Shown: positions 17,660 through 27,516, counted from the first letter of the stretch. The stretch is 64,000 nucleotides of DNA from Leptolyngbya sp. Cla-17 (GCF_016807185.1 NZ_JAEVYN010000001.1:806001-870000), one strand, 5' to 3'. A program made the numbers and translations. The notes: generated by a model not told the origin, from the sequence alone.

Positions 17660-17827
17660 GTAAGTGAGTGGCTTACAGACCTGATCCTGATACATAGCGG
17701 GAGATTTTCGGGTAAACATCAGCTTGTAGCGGGTTGATTGAATGAGATTTTAATTACTCTAACGTCGCGTATGTTCATTCTTCTAACCCGCTAAAATGAA
17801 GAATGGAACCCTTGTACAACCGCTGCT

Positions 17828-19735
17828 ATGACTACGCCCGTTGAATTTTTGGATGCCTATGATGTGGTCGTGGTTGGAGCCGGACATGCGGGCTGCGAGG
17901 CGGCTCTGGCAGCGGCTCGGCTCGGTAGTCGGACGCTGCTGTTAACGCTAAATTTGGACAAGATTGCGTGGCAACCCTGCAATCCGGCGGTGGGCGGTCC
18001 GGCAAAATCTCAACTGGTGCATGAAGTGGATGCATTAGGCGGTGAGATTGGCAAAGTCAGCGATCGCACCTATCTGCAAAAGCGAATATTGAACTCCTCC
18101 AGAGGTCCGGCGGTATGGGCACTCCGGGCGCAAACCGATAAGCGCGAATATGCCGCCGTGATGAAAGGCATTGTGGAAAATCAGGCAAATTTGACCGTGC
18201 GGGAAGGCATGGCAACAGACTTGGTGTTGGGCGCAAACGACGAGGTTATGGGCGTTCAAACCTACTTTGGTGTGGCGTTTCAGTGCAAAACGGTGATTTT
18301 GACCACGGGCACCTTTCTGGGCGGACGCATTTGGGTTGGCAACAAATCGATGGAAGCCGGACGTGCCGGAGAATTTGCTGCTGTGGGTCTGACGGATACC
18401 CTAAACCGCTTGGGCTTTGAAACCGGGCGACTGAAAACGGGAACTCCTGCACGAGTTGATCGCCGCTCGATTAATTTTGACGTGCTAGAACCACAGCCCG
18501 GCGATGAAGAGGTGCGCTGGTTTAGCTTTGATCCGAGCGCCTGGGTTGAGCGCGAACAAATGCCCTGCCACCTAACTCGCACCACAACCGAAACTCACCG
18601 AATTATTCAAGAAAACTTGCACCTGTCTCCGGTTTACGGAGGCTGGGTAGATGCTAAAGGTCCGCGCTATTGCCCCAGCATTGAGGACAAAATTGTCCGC
18701 TTTGCCGATAAGGAAAGCCATCAGATCTTCCTGGAGCCGGAAGGTCGCGACAGTCCTGAAATCTATGTTCAGGGCTTTTCTACAGGGTTACCCGAAACGC
18801 TTCAGCTTGCTATGCTGCGATCGCTCCCCGGTTTAGAACAGTGCGCCCTGCTGCGTCCTGCCTACGCTGTGGAATACGACTATTTGCCTGCAACCCAGTG
18901 CTACCCCACCTTAATGACCAAAAAAATCGAGGGGCTGTTTTGCGCTGGACAAATTAACGGCACCACAGGCTATGAAGAAGCCGCTGCCCAAGGCTTTGTC
19001 GCCGGATTGAACGCCGCCCGATTCTGTCAGAGTCAGGAGATGATCAACTTCCCCCGCGAACACAGCTACATCGGCACCTTGATTGATGATCTGTGTACTA
19101 AAGATCTGCGAGAACCCTATCGGATGTTGACCAGCCGTTCCGAATATCGGCTGCTGCTGCGATCGGATAATGCCGATCAACGCCTCACCCCTTTAGGGCG
19201 AGACATTGGATTGATTGATGATCGCCGCTGGCAACTGTTTCAGCAAAAACAGGTGAATATTACTGCTGAAAAGGAGCGGCTGCTTGTGACTCGTGTGAAG
19301 GAGCATGACGAGTTGGGTAAAGCGATCGCCGCCCATACGCAGCAATTGATCAAAGGCTCCATCACCCTGGCAGATTTACTGCGGAAACCTGGATTTCATT
19401 ACGCTAATCTGGTGCAGTTTGGGCTGGGCAATCCTATCCTCGATCGCGCTGAAAAAGAAGCCGCCGAAATCGATATCAAATATTCTGGCTATATCCAGCG
19501 GCAACAGCACCAAATTGACTCGATTGCCCGTCAGGAACATCGCAAACTGCCAGCCAATATGGACTACCACGCGATCGCGACTCTCTCCAAAGAATCTCGT
19601 GAAAAGCTTTCCAAAGTGCGCCCTCTCACGATTGGGCAAGCAACCCGCATCGGTGGTGTCAATCCTGCCGACATCAACGCCCTGCTCGTTCATCTGGAAA
19701 TCCAATCCCGTCAAAAATCGGAGGCATTAGTATGA
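17828..19735 (+). CDS. mnmG: tRNA uridine-5-carboxymethylaminomethyl modification enzyme MnmG
   Basis: This 635-residue FAD protein works with MnmE to modify the wobble uridine (position 34) of certain tRNAs. The Rossmann FAD motif VVVVGAGHAGCEAALAAARLG is at residues 13-33. Other family signatures are CNPAVGGPAKSQLVHEVDALGG, GTFLGG, KTGTPARV and ATQCYPT. The gene overlaps the following Uma2 gene by four bases (ATGA), which suggests translational coupling. Confidence 0.97.
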   Translation: MTTPVEFLDAYDVVVVGAGHAGCEAALAAARLGSRTLLLTLNLDKIAWQPCNPAVGGPAKSQLVHEVDALGGEIGKVSDRTYLQKRILNSSRGPAVWALRAQTDKREYAAVMKGIVENQANLTVREGMATDLVLGANDEVMGVQTYFGVAFQCKTVILTTGTFLGGRIWVGNKSMEAGRAGEFAAVGLTDTLNRLGFETGRLKTGTPARVDRRSINFDVLEPQPGDEEVRWFSFDPSAWVEREQMPCHLTRTTTETHRIIQENLHLSPVYGGWVDAKGPRYCPSIEDKIVRFADKESHQIFLEPEGRDSPEIYVQGFSTGLPETLQLAMLRSLPGLEQCALLRPAYAVEYDYLPATQCYPTLMTKKIEGLFCAGQINGTTGYEEAAAQGFVAGLNAARFCQSQEMINFPREHSYIGTLIDDLCTKDLREPYRMLTSRSEYRLLLRSDNADQRLTPLGRDIGLIDDRRWQLFQQKQVNITAEKERLLVTRVKEHDELGKAIAAHTQQLIKGSITLADLLRKPGFHYANLVQFGLGNPILDRAEKEAAEIDIKYSGYIQRQQHQIDSIARQEHRKLPANMDYHAIATLSKESREKLSKVRPLTIGQATRIGGVNPADINALLVHLEIQSRQKSEALV

Positions 19736-20310
19736 CATCGGTGACTGTCCAACTCAACCCCATTTCGCAACTCACCGATGAGCAATTTGTGGAAGTCTGT
19801 CGCGCTAATCCAGAGGTTAAATTTGAGCAAACTGCGCAGGGAGAACTGATTATTGTGGCACCTACGGGCGGAGAAACAGGCAGCTATAACTCAGAACTGA
19901 ACGCAGATTTTGTTGTGTGGAATCGTCGAACCCAGTTAGGCGTTGTTTTTGACTCTTCCACCTGCTTTGTTTTGCCCAATAATGCCAAGAGATCGCCCGA
20001 TGTTTCCTGGATTGCAAAAGAACGTTGGACAGCACTCACCCTTGAGAGTCTCAGGAAATTTCCAGCGATCGCGCCCGATTTCGTGTTGGAATTGCTGTCT
20101 CCCAGTGACAGTTTGGCGGATGCTCAAGCCAAAATGCGCGAGTATTCAGACAACGGCGTGCGTCTAGGCTGGCTAATTGATCCAGAAACGAAACAGGTCG
20201 AAGTCTATCGCCAAGGGCAGTCTGTTGGGACATTGTCGCATCCAAACACCTTATCCAATGAAGACGTGCTTCCCGGATTTATCTTGAACGTGGATTCAAT
20301 TTGGAAGTGA
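19732..20310 (+). CDS. Uma2 family protein (DUF820, PD-(D/E)XK nuclease fold)
   Basis: This 192-residue protein has the Uma2 pattern seen in dozens of copies in cyanobacterial genomes: L-T-D-E-Q-F, LIIVAPTGGETG, SPDVSWIAKERW, PDFVLELLSPSDSLADAQAKMREY-DNGVRLGWLIDP and VEVYRQGQSV. The restriction-endonuclease-like fold is known, but a cellular role is not established. Its start overlaps the mnmG stop (ATGA), so it is translated from the mnmG transcript. Confidence 0.93.
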   Translation: MTSVTVQLNPISQLTDEQFVEVCRANPEVKFEQTAQGELIIVAPTGGETGSYNSELNADFVVWNRRTQLGVVFDSSTCFVLPNNAKRSPDVSWIAKERWTALTLESLRKFPAIAPDFVLELLSPSDSLADAQAKMREYSDNGVRLGWLIDPETKQVEVYRQGQSVGTLSHPNTLSNEDVLPGFILNVDSIWK

Positions 20311-20579
20311 TTGGAATCAGACTGAAGTTTAAGGAGGCGTTCACAGTAATTTCATTATGCGCTGCGCGACTATCAACAGCGCGAACGCCGATTTGGAAAA
20401 TTGTAGGTCATTCTATCCTAGAAGAAAAATTCACTTAGTGTAAGCGAAAACTGGCTGACCGAACTAGAAGCGGATTGAATGCACAATCTTTTGTGCGCGA
20501 TCACGACGCATCAAAACGCAGAAATTAGTCGAAGAATAATCAGTCCCTATAAGCAAGGGGGAAAAGCGCTTAATCTTTT

Positions 20580-21107
20580 ATGATTGACAAAACAGAAACC
20601 CAGAACCAATCGATGATCGAAGTTGTTAATGCAGATCTTCCTACGCCTCATCATGCAAATGCAGTAGTGCAACTGATGAATCAGTATGCGCTTGATCCAA
20701 TGGGGGGTGGTAAAGGTCTATCCGAATATGTCAAAGCCAACCTTCCAGCAGAACTTGCAAAGAGAAGAACAGCGCATGTCATTCTTGCATTCGTTGATGC
20801 TGAACCTGCCGGACTCATCATCTGCTTAGAAGGGTTCTCTACATTTGCGTGTAAGCCATTACTCAATATCCATGATGTTATCGTCGCTCAACCTCATCGA
20901 GGCAACGGCTTGTCGAAACTGATGTTGCAAGAGGCAGAAGCGATCGCTCTTGATTTAGGCTGTTGTAAGCTTACTTTAGAAGTACTGGAAGGAAACCATA
21001 TTGCTCAGCAAGCATATGAGGCTTTTGGATTCAGTGGCTATGAGCTAGATCCTCAGATGGGTAAAGCACTTTTTTGGGAGAAAAAACTCTGTACTCCTCC
21101 TGTGTAG
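20580..21107 (+). CDS. GNAT family N-acetyltransferase
   Basis: This 175-residue protein has the acetyl-CoA binding motif A (IHDVIVAQPHRGNGLSKLMLQEAEAIALDLG) and motif B (LTLEVLEGNHIAQQAYEAFGFSGYEL) of the GNAT fold. The acceptor substrate cannot be predicted. The ATG at 20580 is used; an internal ATG at 20613 is an alternative. The gene is convergent with pyruvate kinase. Confidence 0.88.
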   Translation: MIDKTETQNQSMIEVVNADLPTPHHANAVVQLMNQYALDPMGGGKGLSEYVKANLPAELAKRRTAHVILAFVDAEPAGLIICLEGFSTFACKPLLNIHDVIVAQPHRGNGLSKLMLQEAEAIALDLGCCKLTLEVLEGNHIAQQAYEAFGFSGYELDPQMGKALFWEKKLCTPPV

Positions 21108-21115
21108 GATTAACA

Positions 21116-21132
21116 GCATATTTAAAATATGC
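21116..21132. terminator. Possible bidirectional terminator between GNAT and pyk
   Basis: GCATATTT and AAATATGC form an 8-bp AT-rich palindrome with a one-base centre, between two convergent genes and without a clean T tract. The support is weak. Confidence 0.3.
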
Positions 21133-21144
21133 CTTAAATCAACA

Positions 21145-22935
21145 TCAAGGATAAGCTGGCGAGAGAGCGGCATCAGTTTGGCTGGCACTGGCACCGGAGT
21201 AGACTAAACCGCGCTGCATGTCTAGCGTGATGATTTCGCCTTCCCGGATTGCTGAGGTGGCATCTTTCACGCCCACAATCACCGGAATTCCAAGCCTTAA
21301 ACCAATTACAGCAGCATGGCTGGTTAAGCTCGCATCTTCCGTAATAATTCCAGAGGCTTTCCGCACTGCCTCGATCAAATCAGCACTCGTGCTAGAAGCG
21401 ACTAAAATTTCTCCTGGATTAAAGTTGCTGGCTTCAAAGCCATTATGTACGACTCTAGCTCTGCCGCTAACTGACCCACCTTGCCCAATGCCAATCCCTT
21501 TACCGCGCACCGCTGTAACGATTTCTACCTTGACCAAATCTGTGGAGCCTGACACACCCTGAAGTGTACCTGCCGTCATCACTACTAAATCGCCTTCTTG
21601 CAGCAGTTGCTTTTCTTGGGCAACACTGACGGCTGCCTGAAAGGTTTGTCCAGTGGAGGGAAGATCCAGTACCAATAAGGGTTTTACTCCCCAAACGAGT
21701 TGCAGTTGTCGCGCCACATCCACGTGAGGAGTCACCGCTAAAATCGGTTTTTGGGGACGAAACTTTGAAACATTCCGAGCCGTTGCACCGCTTTTAGTCA
21801 GGGTCATGATGGCGGCCGCATCCAGTTGTCCGGCAATCCGTGCGACTGCCTGACTAATGGCATTGGGGATCGATCGCCCACTGTCAGTCATCTGCCGAAT
21901 CGGTGGCTCTTGCTCAATCCGTAAGGCAATCTGCGCCATGGTTTTGACTGCTTCGATCGGGTATTTGCCCACAGCAGTTTCGTTCGATAGCATAATCGCA
22001 TCGGTGCCATCTAAAATAGCATTTGCCACATCCGAAACTTCGGCGCGCGTCGGACGAGGGCTGTGAACCATACTGTCGAGCATTTGGGTTGCGGTGATTA
22101 CCGGGATGCCACGACGGTTTGCTGTTGCAATCAGGCGCTTCTGCAAAATTGGCACATCTTCAGCCGGCAATTCTACGCCCAGATCGCCCCGCGCTACCAT
22201 CACCCCATCACTAATGGCGAGGATTGCTTCCATTTCCTCGATCGCTTCGTGCTTCTCAATCTTGACGATTACAGGCACTTGTTTGCCAGCGGCGGAGATC
22301 AACTCTTTAATTTCCAGCACATCCTGCGGATTGCGGACAAAGCTGAGCGCAACCCAATCAACCCCTTGGTCTAACCCAAAGGTGAGGTCTTTGCGATCTT
22401 TATCAGTGATCGCTTTGATGGACAAATATACACCGGGAAAGTTTACTCCTTTATTGTTGGAGAGTACGCCACCCACCACGACTTGACAGTGCAGTTCGCC
22501 TGCTGATCGCTTCACTTCTTCCACGCGCATTTCCACTCTGCCGTCATCCAGCAAAATAGTGGCACCTGCGGGCACTTCATCGGCAAGCAGGTCATAAGTA
22601 ACGCAATTCATGGTTTGGTTACCCGTCATTAAGTTGCTGGTGAGGATGTAGGGATCGCCCGTTTTTAGAACAATTGAGCCATCTTCAAAGCGTCCCAGCC
22701 GAATTTTTGGACCCTGCAAATCCTGCAAAATCCCCACGGGCTGATTCAACTCGAAAGAGAGTTGCCGAATCAACCGAATACTACGTTGATGGTCGTCGTG
22801 GGTGCCATGGGAAAAATTGAGTCGGAGAGTGGTTGCGCCAGCCTCAATCAGCGATCGCAGCACTTCAGGGCTACTTGTCGCGGGACCAATCGTTGCAACA
22901 ATCTTCGTTCGGCGCTGGGATGCTTGCAATTGCAT
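21145..22935 (-). CDS. pyk: Pyruvate kinase, long cyanobacterial form
   Basis: This enzyme converts phosphoenolpyruvate and ADP to pyruvate and ATP. The N-terminal barrel starts RRTKIVATIGPATSS, and the signature region VPVIVKIEKHEAIE contains the catalytic lysine; MVARGDLGVELP and ATQMLDSM follow. At 596 residues it is about 120 longer than the E. coli enzyme. The extra C-terminal part (GEILVASSTSADL...GIITEDASLTSHAAVIGLRLGIPVIVG) is a phosphohistidine PEP-utilising-type mobile domain, as in Bacillus and cyanobacterial enzymes. Confidence 0.96.
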   Translation of the reverse strand: MQLQASQRRTKIVATIGPATSSPEVLRSLIEAGATTLRLNFSHGTHDDHQRSIRLIRQLSFELNQPVGILQDLQGPKIRLGRFEDGSIVLKTGDPYILTSNLMTGNQTMNCVTYDLLADEVPAGATILLDDGRVEMRVEEVKRSAGELHCQVVVGGVLSNNKGVNFPGVYLSIKAITDKDRKDLTFGLDQGVDWVALSFVRNPQDVLEIKELISAAGKQVPVIVKIEKHEAIEEMEAILAISDGVMVARGDLGVELPAEDVPILQKRLIATANRRGIPVITATQMLDSMVHSPRPTRAEVSDVANAILDGTDAIMLSNETAVGKYPIEAVKTMAQIALRIEQEPPIRQMTDSGRSIPNAISQAVARIAGQLDAAAIMTLTKSGATARNVSKFRPQKPILAVTPHVDVARQLQLVWGVKPLLVLDLPSTGQTFQAAVSVAQEKQLLQEGDLVVMTAGTLQGVSGSTDLVKVEIVTAVRGKGIGIGQGGSVSGRARVVHNGFEASNFNPGEILVASSTSADLIEAVRKASGIITEDASLTSHAAVIGLRLGIPVIVGVKDATSAIREGEIITLDMQRGLVYSGASASQTDAALSPAYP

Positions 22936-23247
22936 GGATGACTGTGAGGGTAAAGATTACTTAAAGTTCAAATACTTCTACTTTGGAACACTTTGCTAAA
23001 GCGTTCCCCTGGTTTCTTACTCTATTCCGTATTTCTTCTGAGTTTCCGGTCTCTTCTTAGCACTAAAAAACTCTATGAAGGAGTTTAAGGGAAATGTAGC
23101 GCTGAGACAAATATATGGAAACGGGACTGGGAAAAGTAGGGTGGCGAAATCTGAAAGATTTCATTGAGGAATAGGGGTAACAGCGAAACGGGTCATGAAA
23201 GACAGTGTTTGAAGTCAGCAAAGGGATACTATCACGTTATTGGCATA
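22936..23247. other. Intergenic region upstream of pyk
   Basis: About 310 bases between the pyk start and the end of the HEAT-repeat gene, both on the minus strand. It holds a short hairpin (GAAATCT...AGATTTC, 23146-23162) without a T tract and presumably the pyk promoter. No gene or RNA was recognised. Confidence 0.4.
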
Positions 23248-24546
23248 TTATTGGGGCAATTCAATCTGCCATTCTTGCAGTGCGATCTCGATCCCGTGGC
23301 GCAACTCAGGGGAAATATCCTGGTTAACCTGTAAGGCTGTGAGCTGTTGGTGGGTTTGTTGGGGCTGAATTTGCTTTAATGCGGCGATCACGTGCAGTCG
23401 AACTCCTGCATCGTGACTTGCCAAAAGCTGGATCAATGGCTGGATGGCGGCAGGCTGCTGTAACTGCCCCAATGCCACCGCAATCGCCTGCTGAATCAGG
23501 GGAGTTTGCCCAAACTCCTGGGTTAAAGCTTGAGTCAAGACTTGAGCCGCAGCACTTTTCAGGGTGGGATCAGTCCACCGGCCCAAAGCAATCACAATTT
23601 CTTGATACACTCGATCAGTTTTATGGCTCGGCTGTAACAAATTTTGCAGCGAGTAAAATGCAGGCTGCGTGCCAATCCATGCCAGCGCTCGAACGATCTC
23701 TATTTGCAGTATTTCTGGCGTGTTGACGGCGGAGATCGCGCGACTGAGGGCACCGACCGCAGCCTCCGTGCCGATGCGTCCAAGGGCGATCGCGGCTTGT
23801 TGGCAAACGCCAATATTTAGATCCCACAGGCGGTCAACGAAGCGATCCACCAGACCTAAATCATCAGTCAAATCGGTGCGAACGGCTAACCCAGCGATCG
23901 CAGCGCGACGAACGGTCGCAACCGGATCGGTTAAGGCTTGAATCAAAATCGGCGGCACTTGCGGATCATGGAAGCTGCCCAGTGCCTCAATTGTCATCGC
24001 TCGAATGGTGGCATCGTCATCATGCACCACTGTTTGCAAGGGCGCGATCGTTGCAGAATGGCGAATTTGCGCTAAAGCCTGGACGGCGAGTAAGCGGTTT
24101 TCCGGCACGCTCAACAAATCGGTCAGGGGAGCGATCGCGCGAGTACCAAAGTTTGCCAGCACTCCAGATGCCATTTCGCGCAAGTCCTCTTCTTCGGCGT
24201 TTAATAGTTCCACTAATGCCTGAATTGCCGCAGGATGATTGGCATCGCCTAAAAGCCGAACACCAAACCAGCGAGTCTCTGGCTCTTCGTCTTCATCTTT
24301 CACCAGCGTAATCAATGGCGAAATGGCTGCTTCACCAAAGCCAGGAAATACTTTAGCAACGTCCCAACGTTCTTGAAAGTCGCCTAACTTCAGCACCGCG
24401 ATCGCCATGTGAACTAACGCTGCAATTTCATCTGTGGATAATTGGGTCCAGTTGCCCGCATGGTAGCGCTGCTGTAGCTCTTGCGCCACGGCTGACCAGT
24501 CGCCCTGCTGGGCAGTGGCTTGCATTTGGCTGACCCAACTCACCAT
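23248..24546 (-). CDS. HEAT-repeat protein (PBS lyase-type repeats)
   Basis: This 432-residue all-helical protein is built of roughly ten HEAT/PBS-lyase repeats of the form A-I-x-P-L-x-x-L-L-x-D-x-x-x-x-VR-x-x-A-x-x-A-L, for example DPVATVRRAAIAGLA and SHDAGVRLHVIAALKQI. Such repeats occur in phycobilin lyases (CpcE/F) and in NblB-type proteins, but also in general scaffold proteins. It is not next to phycobilisome genes, so a lyase role is not supported. It begins 13 bases after the stop of an ArsR-type regulator gene on the same strand, so the two probably form an operon. Confidence 0.85.
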   Translation of the reverse strand: MVSWVSQMQATAQQGDWSAVAQELQQRYHAGNWTQLSTDEIAALVHMAIAVLKLGDFQERWDVAKVFPGFGEAAISPLITLVKDEDEEPETRWFGVRLLGDANHPAAIQALVELLNAEEEDLREMASGVLANFGTRAIAPLTDLLSVPENRLLAVQALAQIRHSATIAPLQTVVHDDDATIRAMTIEALGSFHDPQVPPILIQALTDPVATVRRAAIAGLAVRTDLTDDLGLVDRFVDRLWDLNIGVCQQAAIALGRIGTEAAVGALSRAISAVNTPEILQIEIVRALAWIGTQPAFYSLQNLLQPSHKTDRVYQEIVIALGRWTDPTLKSAAAQVLTQALTQEFGQTPLIQQAIAVALGQLQQPAAIQPLIQLLASHDAGVRLHVIAALKQIQPQQTHQQLTALQVNQDISPELRHGIEIALQEWQIELPQ

Positions 24547-24559
24547 TGCAGTGGCACTA

Positions 24560-24910
24560 TCACTTTCCTAAAAAGCTAAAGGCACGAAACTTGTGCGCTT
24601 GTATTTCGATTCGCCTTGCAAGGCGATCGCAGACTAAATGACAGAGTTCAAAGATGAGTTCATCTTCTACCTTGTAATATGCCAGCGTTCCTTCGCTGCG
24701 GCGGCTTAATATGCCAGTTTGTACCATGACCTTCAAATGCTTAGAAACATTTGCCTGACTGGTATCCATCTCTTCAACTAAGTCTTGCACACATCTTTCA
24801 CCATCTCGAAGCAAGTTCAATATTCTGAGACGGGTTGGTTCACCCAAGACACTGAAGTAAGCAGCCAGTTGTTGAACAACTTCTGGCGGAACCGGCTGGG
24901 AAGAGTTCAT
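24560..24910 (-). CDS. ArsR/SmtB-family winged-helix regulator
   Basis: This regulator of about 116 residues has the ArsR fold: VLGEPTRLRILNLLRDGERCVQDLVEEMDTSQANVSKHLKVM contains the recognition helix, followed by the wing RRSEGTLAYYKVED. The alpha-3 motif ELCVCDL of arsenic sensors is here ERCVQDL with a single cysteine, so the classic As(III) site is absent. The ATG at 24910 is chosen over an in-frame TTG at 24916. It is probably co-transcribed with the HEAT-repeat gene and may autoregulate. The signal is unknown. Confidence 0.88.
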   Translation of the reverse strand: MNSSQPVPPEVVQQLAAYFSVLGEPTRLRILNLLRDGERCVQDLVEEMDTSQANVSKHLKVMVQTGILSRRSEGTLAYYKVEDELIFELCHLVCDRLARRIEIQAHKFRAFSFLGK

Positions 24911-25040
24911 GAGCAATTGTGAAATGATGTGAGGAGCACTGATCCCCAGATTTTAACGAGTCACCCGGAACATCGCAAGGTAGGAGAACAACCTTAATTA
25001 AACTTCAAGGGTGCTCGGTTGTCCCAGAACTATTAATTTG

Positions 25041-25547
25041 TTACGGAGTCACTCGCATTAATGGCTGATTATATTCCACTGGTTCCCCATTCTGAACCAA
25101 TATTTCAATAATCTCTCCTGCCACTTCTGCCTCAATTTCATTCATCAACTTCATGGCTTCGATAATGCATACGGTTTGTCCAGACCGGATGCGATCGCCC
25201 GTTTCAACAAATGGCAGTTCATCTGGTGCGGGGGAACGATAGAATGTTCCAACCATCGGAGACAAAATTTCGAGATAGCGGCGATCGCTGTTGGGTGGCA
25301 GCGCCACGGTTGTCGATGGCGACGGCGAAGTCTCTACAGATTTAGTATCCCCCCCGGTTGTTGCCGATGGCGTTGGAACCACTTCAGGAGTGACCACACG
25401 GGTTACCCCTGCTAAAAGTTGATCATCCCCCCGCAGCCCTCGACGGATGATCAACTCAAAATCGGAGCTTTTCAGCGTCAACTCTGCAATATCCGTCTGA
25501 TTAATCGCTGCTAGCAGTTCACGGAGTTCATTCAAATTCAACGACAC
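25041..25547 (-). CDS. accB: Biotin carboxyl carrier protein of acetyl-CoA carboxylase
   Basis: This 168-residue protein carries biotin for malonyl-CoA synthesis. The biotinylation site is K133 in CIIEAMKLMNEIEA, within a C-terminal biotinyl domain (about 90-168) that begins LEILSPMVGTFYRSPAPDE. A proline, serine and threonine-rich flexible linker (about 55-90) joins it to a short N-terminal oligomerisation region. It lies 46 bases downstream of efp on the same strand, an efp-accB order conserved in cyanobacteria. Confidence 0.96.
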   Translation of the reverse strand: MSLNLNELRELLAAINQTDIAELTLKSSDFELIIRRGLRGDDQLLAGVTRVVTPEVVPTPSATTGGDTKSVETSPSPSTTVALPPNSDRRYLEILSPMVGTFYRSPAPDELPFVETGDRIRSGQTVCIIEAMKLMNEIEAEVAGEIIEILVQNGEPVEYNQPLMRVTP

Positions 25548-25593
25548 AATACGTGCAGACCTCTTAGATAGGAGCTAGAAATTTTAACTCGTC

Positions 25594-26151
25594 TTACTCA
25601 CGACCCAAATAGCTATCCGTGCGAGTGTCAATCTTGATTCTCTCGCCTGTGGTGATAAACAGGGGCACCATGACTTGGGCACCCGTTTCCACAATGGCAG
25701 GCTTGTTTCCACCCGTGGCAGTATCCCCCTTAAAACCCGGATCAGTTTGGGTAACTTCCAGAACTACAGAATTGGGCAGTTCCACTTCCATAATTTTGTC
25801 ACCCCAGCGAACCACGTTGACTTCCATACCTTCTTTGAGATACTTCACGCGATCGCCAATTTGAGCCACACTTAACTGCGTTTCCTCGTAGCTCTCCATA
25901 TCCATAAAGACGAAGCTATCTCCTTCTTTATAGGTATATTGCATCGTACTTTTATCCAAATTAGCTTGAGGAAGCGTTTCGCCCGCCCGAAACGTTTTTT
26001 CAACCACACTACCTGTCTGCACATTCTTTAGCTTTGTACGAACAAAAGCGGCTCCCTTTCCTGGCTTGACATGGAGAAACTCCACTACTCGCCAGACATT
26101 ACCGTCCAGTTCAATACTCACGCCTGGTCGAAAATCATTACTGGAAATCAT
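25594..26151 (-). CDS. efp: Translation elongation factor P
   Basis: This 185-residue protein relieves ribosome stalling at polyproline stretches. The tip of domain I is HVKPGKGAAFVRTKLKN, with lysine K32 at the position modified in many bacteria. The family signature region near the C-terminus includes VMVPLFITTGERIKIDTRTDSYLGR. No modification enzyme (EpmA/EpmB, EarP) gene is nearby. It is the first gene of an efp-accB unit. Confidence 0.97.
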   Translation of the reverse strand: MISSNDFRPGVSIELDGNVWRVVEFLHVKPGKGAAFVRTKLKNVQTGSVVEKTFRAGETLPQANLDKSTMQYTYKEGDSFVFMDMESYEETQLSVAQIGDRVKYLKEGMEVNVVRWGDKIMEVELPNSVVLEVTQTDPGFKGDTATGGNKPAIVETGAQVMVPLFITTGERIKIDTRTDSYLGRE

Positions 26152-26368
26152 TGGTCTAGAGCTTTAGCAAATAATGATTGGCAATTTATTTTACCGCTCA
26201 GATGAGCGCAATCCATCAATCAAGCTCAAGGAACCTCAGAAAAACCAACTAATTCTTGCAATCACCAGTTTCCTATGAGCGTTTTCAGCGTCGCCCTATG
26301 GCAAGATAGGAAGTTGATGCGGCTGGTCTAAGCGCTCAAACGTTGTGCCAATTTAGCGAGCAGTAGAC

Positions 26369-27484
26369 ATGCAATACTCTGGAATCAATCTCCTGAAGCA
26401 CTGGTTAAAAATGGGGCTGACCCTGTGCCTGCTGGTCACCCTTGCGATCGGGCTAAGCGCCGCGAAGCCAGTTCAAATTAGTCGCCTACCCGCAGGGAAC
26501 GCAATTACCGACGGTAGTGCCCTATTGCGCGATGCCTTGCCTATCGATAACACTGCAATTCGAGATTTGCAAGAAAGCCTGGAAGATATTACTGAAAAAC
26601 TGCGGTCACAGAGTCGTTGGGGCGCGATTACAGGCGATATTAGCCGTGCTACCCGCATCGCAACCGATAAACAGGCGGCGATTTTGGCGAGCATTCCTAG
26701 CGATCGCCAGCCCGGTGCGATCGCTTTACTCGACCAGATCAAGGCAGGTTTGCCCGCTTTACAAACAGCGAACGAAGCAAAAGACCGAGTGCAGGTGATG
26801 GCTGAACGAGGCAAAGTCCTGAATTTGGTTGGGCAAATTGAAGAACTGATGGTGCAGCAATTTCCCTATGAGGTGCCTGAAACCTATAGCAATCTGCCTC
26901 AGCTAAAAGGACGGGCGAAGGTGGAATTTACCACTAATAAAGGCAAAATTGTTTCAGTGATCGACGGCTACAGCGCCCCCGTCACCGCTGGAAACTTCAT
27001 CGATCTGGTGCAGCGTGGATTTTATAACGGATTGCCCTTTACTCGTGCAGAAGAATCCTATGTGCTGCAAGTGGGCGATCCACCTGGGGCGGAAGTCGGC
27101 TTTGTAGATCCCCAAACAAAACAGTACCGTGCGATTCCGTTAGAAGTAAAAGTCAAGGCTGATCCAGTTCCGGTATATGGCATTACGTTAGAAGATGCGG
27201 GACGATTTCGTGAGCAGCCTGTTTTGCCGTTCTCTGCCTATGGCGCAATGGCTTTGGCGCGTCCTGATACTGACCCGAACGGTGGCTCATCCCAGTTTTT
27301 CTTCTTCCTGTTTGATTCAGAGCTCACTCCTGCTGGAGCCAACTTGCTAGACGGGCGCTATGCCATTTTTGGCTTTGTGGTGGAAGGAAAAGAGGTGCTA
27401 AAGGAACTTCGAGCAGGCGACAAGATTGAGTCTGCCAAGGTGATTGAAGGCTTGGACAAGTTTCAAGAGCCTGCTTCGGCATAG
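26369..27484 (+). CDS. Lumenal cyclophilin-type peptidyl-prolyl isomerase (CYP38/TLP40 homologue)
   Basis: This 371-residue protein has a signal peptide (hydrophobic 13-32, GLTLCLLVTLAIGLSA) and a helical N-terminal domain (about 55-160). A divergent cyclophilin domain (about 175-365) follows, with GYSAPVTAGNFIDLVQRGFYNGLPFTR and GSSQFFFFLFDSEL. This two-part layout is that of plant CYP38/TLP40 and its cyanobacterial relatives, which help assemble and repair photosystem II in the thylakoid lumen. The isomerase site is altered in the family, so a chaperone role is likely. A strong terminator follows. Confidence 0.9.
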   Translation: MQYSGINLLKHWLKMGLTLCLLVTLAIGLSAAKPVQISRLPAGNAITDGSALLRDALPIDNTAIRDLQESLEDITEKLRSQSRWGAITGDISRATRIATDKQAAILASIPSDRQPGAIALLDQIKAGLPALQTANEAKDRVQVMAERGKVLNLVGQIEELMVQQFPYEVPETYSNLPQLKGRAKVEFTTNKGKIVSVIDGYSAPVTAGNFIDLVQRGFYNGLPFTRAEESYVLQVGDPPGAEVGFVDPQTKQYRAIPLEVKVKADPVPVYGITLEDAGRFREQPVLPFSAYGAMALARPDTDPNGGSSQFFFFLFDSELTPAGANLLDGRYAIFGFVVEGKEVLKELRAGDKIESAKVIEGLDKFQEPASA

Positions 27485-27516
27485 TCTTAGGTTTGAACCT
27501 GCGATTTAAAGTTGCT

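Noticed and set aside
23248..24546. Phycobilin lyase of the CpcE/CpcF type
   Set aside because: HEAT repeats are similar, but the context is an ArsR-type regulator and there are no phycobiliprotein genes nearby.
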